Shown in pieces: positions 58,831-64,000 of a stretch of 64,000 nt of DNA. How positions within the stretch are numbered: position 1 is the first letter of the stretch; each line of letters opens with the position of its first letter. The DNA comes from JBCCAG01 sp050331115 (GTDB lineage: Bacteria; Cyanobacteriota; Cyanobacteriia; CAKZMO01). The DNA is taken from NCBI GenBank assembly GCA_050331115.1, contig JBHJHD010000043.1, forward strand, positions 1 to 64,000. Direction: 5' to 3'. The notes under the pieces were generated by a model, which was given only the letters and a program-made list of their open reading frames with translations, was not told the origin of the DNA and did no database searches. Both the position numbers and the translations under genes were made by a program.

Positions 58831-59561
58831 CCCACTCCGGGCATCGGCTGAGCCAATACCCGCTGCATCACGGCTTCGTAGGCCGCTTCCACCCGACCCA
58901 GGTCGTGGCGGAAGCGGTCTTTGTCCATGACACGCTGTTCGGGGTTATCAACGCTTTGATCCCAAAGCCTGCAGGTGTCTGGGCTGATCTCATCCGCCAG
59001 CAGCAGCCGGCCGCTTTTATCGAGACCGAATTCAAGCTTGAAGTCAACTAAAACGATGTTGCAGCGCTCAAAGAAGGCGCTTAGGATGTCGTTGATCTGA
59101 CGGGCCAGCGCGATCAGCTGGTCGACCTGCTCAGGCGACGCTAGCGCTAAAGCGGCAATGCGATCGCGGGTCAGCAGGGGGTCGCCGAGGTCGTCATTTT
59201 TATAGTAGAACTCAACCAGCGGCGGTGAAAGGGGCTGTCCGACCGGCAGGCCCGTCTCCCGCACTAAGCTGCCCGCCGCCAGGTTGCGTACCACCACCTC
59301 TAGAGGAATAATCGTCACGTTGCGCACCCGCATCGTTTGGGGAGAGGGGGAGTCTATCCAATGGGTGGGGATGTCTTGGGCCTGCAGCAGCTGAAACAGG
59401 CGGGTAGAAATGGCGCAATTCATCTCGCCCTTGCCCTGGATTGTGCCGCGCTTCTGGGCGTTGAAGGCGGTGGCGTCGTCCTTAAAGTGGGTTAGGAGGA
59501 CGTCGGGGTCATCGGTGGTGTAGAGAATCTTTGCTTTGCCTTCGTAAATCTTCTGAGCCAC
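58827..59561 (-). CDS. purC: Phosphoribosylaminoimidazole-succinocarboxamide synthase
   Basis: 244 residues from GTG 59561 (VAQKIYEGKAKIL), chosen for normal length and a GGGGGA ribosome site before it; ATG 59612 is in frame. SAICAR synthetase, an ATP-dependent ligase of de novo purine synthesis. Motifs: YEGKAKILYTTDDP, GEMNCAISTRLFQLL, EVVVRNLAAGSLVRETG, DFKLEFG and LADEISPDTCRLWD. Normal length. Convergent with the phosphatase gene; their stops overlap in CTAG. Confidence 0.95.
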   Translation of the reverse strand: MAQKIYEGKAKILYTTDDPDVLLTHFKDDATAFNAQKRGTIQGKGEMNCAISTRLFQLLQAQDIPTHWIDSPSPQTMRVRNVTIIPLEVVVRNLAAGSLVRETGLPVGQPLSPPLVEFYYKNDDLGDPLLTRDRIAALALASPEQVDQLIALARQINDILSAFFERCNIVLVDFKLEFGLDKSGRLLLADEISPDTCRLWDQSVDNPEQRVMDKDRFRHDLGRVEAAYEAVMQRVLAQPMPGVG

Positions 59562-59676
59562 GGTCTTATTCCCCCGCTGCGCGGCAGCTAGCGCTATACA
59601 GGAGAACATCATAGCAGCGCTGGGACAGTGGTTTGAGCTTGGGTTTGGGCTGGGGCTGGGCCGGTTCTGAGCAGGG

Positions 59677-60360
59677 CTAGCGGGAGGCCACGGCGCGATC
59701 GCCAGTCTCTAGCGCACCTGACGGGCTGAGCGGCGGCCTAAGACAGACGTAGAGCGCCAGACCCAGCATGGGTACAATAGCTGCGAGCCAGGACCAGGCG
59801 CTTGCCCCGCGGCGGGCCATGTCATCTCCGAGCAGCGCCGGGACCAGCAGACACAGTAGACAAAAGTCGAGGCTCATGACGTGGATAAAGCGGCTGGTCT
59901 GCCACTGCCGCGCAAAATCGCTCCAGCTGCTGCCCCAGTCACCACCGCTCGCGCCGTAGCTCAGCAGCGCCACAATGCCAACCGCAGCAAGAACCCCCAG
60001 CCAGCGGGAGTCGAGCAGCTTCAGCAGCCAGTCTTGCTCTCCTGAAAAGTTGCTGCTGGGCTGTCGCAGCGCCAGGTAAGGCAGCAGCGCAAATGCGCCC
60101 ACGCCAAACGCAAGTACGGCAAACGGCCAGGCCGGAAACGACTGCGATCGCCCGTCTAACAGAATCAAGCTGCCGTATAAAAGCGGCCATATGCCCATCA
60201 GATTGAACAAAGCGACGATTATCGGATTGATGTCGCTCCAGTTTCCGAGAGATAGATTTTGAATGAGCGATAGGGTGTCGGGCTGGTCGGGAGGCGCTAG
60301 GAAAAACGCATAGCCCATTAGCCCCAGCCAGAGCGCGAGGAACGCAAGTCGTCGTGCCAT
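59677..60360 (-). CDS. Conserved membrane protein of unknown function
   Basis: 227 residues with 6 hydrophobic segments: LAFLALWLGLMGYAFFL, FNLMGIWPLLYGSLILL, FAVLAFGVGAFALLPYLALR, WLGVLAAVGIVALLSYGA, MSLDFCLLCLLVPALLG and WLAAIVPMLGLALYVCL. The overall pattern is of a small cyanobacterial/plastid membrane family; I do not recall its name. It is alone on the minus strand, with the pentapeptide gene divergent. Confidence 0.65.
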   Translation of the reverse strand: MARRLAFLALWLGLMGYAFFLAPPDQPDTLSLIQNLSLGNWSDINPIIVALFNLMGIWPLLYGSLILLDGRSQSFPAWPFAVLAFGVGAFALLPYLALRQPSSNFSGEQDWLLKLLDSRWLGVLAAVGIVALLSYGASGGDWGSSWSDFARQWQTSRFIHVMSLDFCLLCLLVPALLGDDMARRGASAWSWLAAIVPMLGLALYVCLRPPLSPSGALETGDRAVASR

Positions 60361-60546
60361 ATTGTGAATGATTCAACGCATGTCTTGATGCTATCACTCT
60401 CGCTTAGGTTACTAACTGTGTCGACACATGTTGTTTCGTACATATCAACCAACCTAAATTACGGACAGCGCTAATTGCCCGGTAATCCTTTTAACGTCAA
60501 GTATGGGGAGGTATGAGCGTTAGGGGTCAATTAAGAGGTATCAGTA

Positions 60547-61248
60547 ATGGATGTTGCATTTCTTCTCAGCGCGTACGAGGCAGGACGACGAAACTTTTCA
60601 GGCGTCGATTTAGAGGGCGCTGACCTAACTGGGGTAACTCTAATCGGCGTTGACTTCGCAGGGGCCAACCTGACTGGAGCGCGGCTGTCTCGCGCTTTTT
60701 TGACGCGCGTCAACCTGTCTGAGGCCTTTCTCAACTGGGCCGATCTGCGGTACGCCAAGCTGAGCGATGGCTGCTTTGAAAACGCCGACCTAACGAAAGC
60801 CAACCTCAGCGGCGCTTTTATGGTGAAATCTAACGGTTTGAGCGCCAAGCTCAGCGGCGCGAACTTGAGCCACGCCAATCTGCGCGGGGCGCTGCTGCCG
60901 CGGGTGAACCTCTGTGGCGCGAATCTTTTGGGCAGCAATCTGCGCAGTGCCGACCTCAGGCAGGCCAACTTAAACTGGGCCAATCTATCCTGCTCTCGCT
61001 TAGGGGGAGCCTGCTTGGCTGGCGCGTTCCTCACCGACGTCAATTTACGTGGGGCCCATATCGATCGCGTCGATTTGCGGGGTGTCGATCTCAGTGAAAT
61101 CAACCTGAGCTACGCAATACTTGATGAGGATGACGCTGAGGATGAGCTAGACGAGGTGCTAGAGGCGGACCTGAACCAGTCTGACCTGTACGGGGCTCGG
61201 ACGAGAAGGACAGCCGGCTCCGGCGGTCTTAGCCTCAGCAGCCTTTGA
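60547..61248 (+). CDS. Pentapeptide repeat protein
   Basis: 233 residues. From about residue 20 to 200 the sequence is A(D/N)LxxA-type pentapeptides (GADLTGVTLIGVDFAGANL, RGALLPRVNLCGANLLG), predicted to form a right-handed quadrilateral beta helix. The C-terminal part (about 195-233) is acidic, then basic. The family is abundant in cyanobacteria; functions vary and some bind proteins such as gyrase. No signal or membrane segment. Its start follows AGAGGTATCAGTA, a weak ribosome site. Confidence 0.9.
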   Translation: MDVAFLLSAYEAGRRNFSGVDLEGADLTGVTLIGVDFAGANLTGARLSRAFLTRVNLSEAFLNWADLRYAKLSDGCFENADLTKANLSGAFMVKSNGLSAKLSGANLSHANLRGALLPRVNLCGANLLGSNLRSADLRQANLNWANLSCSRLGGACLAGAFLTDVNLRGAHIDRVDLRGVDLSEINLSYAILDEDDAEDELDEVLEADLNQSDLYGARTRRTAGSGGLSLSSL

Positions 61249-61360
61249 CCCTAACGCTCCAATCAGACTATTTGCAGCCGACGAGGCTGCGAGCTCAGCG
61301 CGGTGGCGTGCGCCGGGCGTGCGCCTTCGAAATTATCTTTGGTTGATTTAAAGACAGACG

Positions 61361-61801
61361 ATGACCAATTCAACAGATGACGCTAGCGATCGCTCCGTAG
61401 ATCTAGAAGCTGCCGAACTGGAAACTGCCGAGCTGCAAGCTGTAGAACCACAAGCTACAGAACCACAAGCTACAGAATCTTTGAGCGCCAATCGGCTAAT
61501 TGTGGTTTGGGTCACGACGCCGTCAGAGAATAGCGCAAAGGCGATCGCAGCGGCGCTGGTTGAGCAAAGATTGGCCGCCTGCGCCACAATTACGCCGGCC
61601 TACTCTGTCTACCGATGGCAGGGGGCAGTAGAGCATGCCCAAGAATGGCAGCTGAGCATAAAAACCCATCGGGAAAGATTGACGGCGCTACAGGCGCTAG
61701 TGCATCGTCTGCATAGCTACGACGTGCCCGAGATTCTTGCCCTACCTATTTTAGGTGGCTCCCCCAGATACCTGAGCTGGCTTGCAGCTCAGGTGACTTA
61801 G
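61361..61801 (+). CDS. cutA: CutA-family protein with a repetitive N-terminal extension
   Basis: 146 residues. From about residue 45 the CutA1 core is clear: NRLIVVWVTTPSENSAKAIA, EQRLAACATITPAYSVYRW, EWQLSIKTHRERL and YDVPEILALPI. CutA forms trimers with a ferredoxin-like fold and is linked to metal tolerance and, in cyanobacteria, to signalling. The first about 42 residues are Glu/Ala/Thr-rich and coded by a short tandem repeat (near 61411-61480, CAAGCTACAGAAC-type). Usual CutA has about 105 residues. The extension may be disordered. Convergent with metK. Confidence 0.88.
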   Translation: MTNSTDDASDRSVDLEAAELETAELQAVEPQATEPQATESLSANRLIVVWVTTPSENSAKAIAAALVEQRLAACATITPAYSVYRWQGAVEHAQEWQLSIKTHRERLTALQALVHRLHSYDVPEILALPILGGSPRYLSWLAAQVT

Positions 61802-61824
61802 GTAGATCTTAGACTGGTTTGTGG

Positions 61825-63084
61825 CTAAGTTTTTGCGCCAAATAGCGAGGCTGCATCCGATCGCAGCTGCTCAGCCTTGTTCGTCTGCTCCCAAGGCAGG
61901 TCGAGGTCAGATCGACCGAAATGTCCGTAGGCGGCTACGTCTTGGTAGAACCGACCCCCTCGCTCTTGCGGCAGCTGGGTGAGGCCAAAAGCCTGAATGA
62001 TGCCCGCTGGACGCAGCTCGAAGTGCTGCTTCACCAGGGTCAGCAGGTGGTCGTCCTCGACTCGACCGGTGCCAAAGGTCTCCACCAGAATGCTGACGGG
62101 ACGAGCTACCCCAATGGCGTAGCTGAGCTGAACTTCACACTTGTCGGCCAACCCTGCGGCCACGATATTCTTGGCTACGTAGCGGCAGGCATAGGCTGCG
62201 CTGCGGTCGACTTTGGTGGGGTCCTTTCCAGAAAAGGCTCCACCGCCGTGGCGAGAGTAGCCGCCGTAGGTGTCGACGATAATCTTGCGACCCGTCAATC
62301 CAGAATCTCCCTGAGGCCCGCCAATGACAAATTTACCGGTCGGGTTTACCAGAAAGCGCGTGCTGCTATCGGGCTGCACGGCCTGACCCTCCAGCACTGG
62401 CTTGATCACGTGCTCCCAAAGATCGTCTCTGATGCGGTTTTGTACAGCCGATTCATCAGTAGCGCCCGAGATAGACGGCGTGTGCTGAGTCGACACTAGA
62501 ATAGTGTCGATGCCTACGGGCCTGCCGTCCTCGTAGGCGATCGTCACTTGGGTCTTACCATCGGGCCGCAGATAGGGCAGCATCCCCGTCTTGCGGACGG
62601 CCGCTAGCTTGCGGGATACCCGGTGGGACAGGCTGATGGGCAGCGGCATTAGCTCTGGCGTCTCGCTGCAGGCAAACCCGAACATTAGGCCCTGATCTCC
62701 AGCGCCAATGCGGTCGAGGGCCTCATCGCTCGAGTCCTCTCGCATTTCGTGGGCCGTGTCCACGCCTTGGGCAATGTCGGGGGATTGGGCATCCAAAGCC
62801 ACGATCACAGAACAGCTGTCTGCAGAAAAGCCGTTGGTCGCATCGGTGTAGCCGATCTCAGCAATTTTGCGGCGGGCCAGATCGACGTAGTTGACCTGAG
62901 CCTTTGACGAGATTTCTCCTGTGATTAGCACCAGCCCGGTGTTGACGACGACCTCAGCGGCAACGCGGCTGCTAATGTCCTGCGCCAGTAGTTCATCCAC
63001 AATGGTGTCCGAAATCTGATCGCAGATTTTGTCGGGATGGCCTTCGGTAACGGACTCAGACGTAAAAAGGTAACGACGCGGCAA
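61825..63084 (-). CDS. metK: S-adenosylmethionine synthetase
   Basis: 419 residues. Makes SAM from ATP and methionine. The signatures are clear: ESVTEGHPDKICDQISD near the start, GAGDQGLMFGFA at about 127, and GGAFSGKDPTKVDRSAAY at about 275. Length is normal. It is likely the general SAM source for the many methyltransferases in this window. No SAM riboswitch was recognised in the 130-bp upstream spacer. Convergent with cutA, 23 bp apart. Confidence 0.97.
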   Translation of the reverse strand: MPRRYLFTSESVTEGHPDKICDQISDTIVDELLAQDISSRVAAEVVVNTGLVLITGEISSKAQVNYVDLARRKIAEIGYTDATNGFSADSCSVIVALDAQSPDIAQGVDTAHEMREDSSDEALDRIGAGDQGLMFGFACSETPELMPLPISLSHRVSRKLAAVRKTGMLPYLRPDGKTQVTIAYEDGRPVGIDTILVSTQHTPSISGATDESAVQNRIRDDLWEHVIKPVLEGQAVQPDSSTRFLVNPTGKFVIGGPQGDSGLTGRKIIVDTYGGYSRHGGGAFSGKDPTKVDRSAAYACRYVAKNIVAAGLADKCEVQLSYAIGVARPVSILVETFGTGRVEDDHLLTLVKQHFELRPAGIIQAFGLTQLPQERGGRFYQDVAAYGHFGRSDLDLPWEQTNKAEQLRSDAASLFGAKT

Positions 63085-63215
63085 GGAAACAGCCTCACAG
63101 TTTACTTGGGTTTACGGCTCGAGCGGCAGGAGAGTTCAACCTGTATCGCTTTATCAGTGGCGCAATTCTTGATTGATTCTACCTGGTTGTGGCTCCGACG
63201 CATAGATTTTACCGA

Positions 63216-63968
63216 CTAAGGTGAAATCTGGAGCTGCAGCGCGGTCAAGACAGAAGCTACAGCGTGGGCATCGGCCCGCGCCTTGGGATCGCCGCTGCCT
63301 CGGTCAATCAGGACGCAGCCAGCGGTTTCAGCCTGGCGCGCCAGATCGACGTCGGCCTGTGAGTCTCCGACGATGAGCATCTGCTGTGGCGCGACCGCTA
63401 AAGCGTCACAGGCCCACAGCAGAAATTCTTTCTCTGGTTTAGCGCGCTGGCGATCGCTTCCCAGCATTAGGTCAAAGTAGGTTGCCAGCGCGTAATGCTC
63501 AACAAACTGCTCCACATTATCCGTCGTGTCGGCGGAGGCAATGCCAAGCCGAAGGCCGGCCTCGCACAGCCGCCGTAGGCAGGGAACGGCGTCCCCAAAA
63601 AGGGGCGTGTGGGCGGCCTTATCAGACCAGGTGGCATCCGCCTCAGCAAAGCTGGTGTGGACAATTGCCAACGCCTCACGCCAGCCCCGCCCCGTTTCGG
63701 AGACGTAGGCCGCAGCGGCGACCGAAGTCTCCCAGCGGCTGCCTACTGCCATCAGACCAGCGGGGTCAATGCCGTCATCCAAGATGCCCATCGCCATCAG
63801 CAGCGGCTCTTGCACGCCGGGAATGCGAGCGTCGATCAGCCGAGCGCGGCGACGCCCTAGGCCAACCAAGAAATTTCCAGTATTAGCAAGCGTGCCGTCC
63901 TTGTCGAACAGAACGGCACGGACATCGTCAAACAGGCGATCGCCACAGCGAATCGAAACCATGACCAA
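63216..63968 (-). CDS. HAD-superfamily phosphatase (phosphoglycolate phosphatase-like)
   Basis: 250 residues. HAD motif I FDKDGTL at about 21-27 (nucleophile Asp), motif II-like LGIASADTTD, a Lys in KPEKEFLLWAC, and motif IV VGDSQADVDLARQAE. Gph-like phosphatases remove phosphate from small sugars or 2-phosphoglycolate. The cap is of the helical type. The frame starts at ATG 63968 and a second ATG lies 6 bases later. The window ends 32 bp upstream, so its promoter is not fully seen. Confidence 0.85.
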   Translation of the reverse strand: MVMVSIRCGDRLFDDVRAVLFDKDGTLANTGNFLVGLGRRRARLIDARIPGVQEPLLMAMGILDDGIDPAGLMAVGSRWETSVAAAAYVSETGRGWREALAIVHTSFAEADATWSDKAAHTPLFGDAVPCLRRLCEAGLRLGIASADTTDNVEQFVEHYALATYFDLMLGSDRQRAKPEKEFLLWACDALAVAPQQMLIVGDSQADVDLARQAETAGCVLIDRGSGDPKARADAHAVASVLTALQLQISP

Positions 63969-64000
63969 ATCGGCATAAACTTCAGCAGCCTACAAGCGCG

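Noticed and set aside
63085..63215. SAM riboswitch upstream of metK
   Set aside because: No kink-turn or conserved core could be found in the spacer.
1..64000. CRISPR array, rRNA operon or prophage
   Set aside because: No regularly spaced repeats, rRNA core sequences or phage structural genes were seen.

Overview
The window reads as a cyanobacterial chromosome segment. The octamer GCGATCGC (HIP1), over-represented in cyanobacterial genomes, occurs throughout both genes and spacers. Several genes belong to cyanobacterial or plastid-type families (DUF2358, a phosphoribulokinase-family enzyme, GAF-GGDEF, DUF4126, and an antitoxin/YafQ-like pair of cyanobacterial type). The GNAT-like pathway genes, rRNA, tRNA and CRISPR arrays were looked for by eye and not seen. 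I cannot name a species; a Leptolyngbya- or Synechococcales-like organism is only a guess.

Layout. (1) 1-600: a RelE/YafQ-type toxin-antitoxin pair whose toxin is broken by an amber codon. (2) 724-13333: a catabolic island built around amines. It holds an alpha/beta hydrolase and a membrane di-iron desaturase/hydroxylase, a GntR/UTRA regulator, a SoxG-like protein, a DUF1989-GcvT fusion, a copper amine oxidase (one frameshift), a flavin acyl-CoA-dehydrogenase-like enzyme, a PhyH dioxygenase, a solute-binding protein and a glutamine-synthetase-like ligase. The same palindrome (CTTGTYATRACAAG-like) lies in the three regulatory spacers of this island. Two of those spacers also carry perfect NtcA boxes (GTA-N8-TAC). 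I read this as a nitrogen-controlled, substrate-inducible regulon for scavenging nitrogen from an N-substituted or methylated amine, and it is the best candidate here for an undescribed system. (3) 13590-20081: a DUF4127-like protein, a FAD/Rieske oxidoreductase, a patatin-like lipase, a nucleoside-phosphorylase-like protein and signal peptidase I. (4) 20433-20626: a MITE-like element. (5) 21001-35241: a glycan or exopolysaccharide assembly locus. It starts with an unusual 1176-residue FkbM-FkbM-coiled coil-GT2 protein, followed by GT4, methyltransferase, sulfotransferase, GT-C and GT2 genes, a strong terminator, an RTX/PPC exoprotein, a flippase-like membrane protein and a methyltransferase. 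(6) 35251-45820: DUF2358, a sodium/solute symporter, serS, an acidic-repeat lipoprotein, a chimeric protein in which two membrane helices replace the DNA-binding part of an IS481-type integrase, a GDYXXLXY/DUF2157 pair and a membrane J-domain protein. (7) 46041-63968: housekeeping and signalling genes: ilvA (its natural start cut off by an amber codon), a GAF-GGDEF cyclase, pstS with a metallophosphatase lipoprotein, an AI-2E family transporter, a phosphoribulokinase paralog, rsmI, a PfkB kinase, a cysQ-like phosphatase, purC, a pentapeptide protein, cutA, metK and a HAD phosphatase.

How parts fit. In region 2 the oxidase would release ammonia from an amine, the GcvT/SoxG-like proteins would pass one-carbon units to folate, and the ligase would capture or activate the amine with glutamate; the order of steps is inference. 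In region 5 a sulfotransferase would generate PAP, which a CysQ-type phosphatase (57853-58830) could recycle. Three otherwise well preserved genes (toxin, amine oxidase, ilvA) are each broken by a single-base event. This may be real decay or assembly error, and the raw reads would decide. All assignments are from motif and family recognition by eye; no database search was run.
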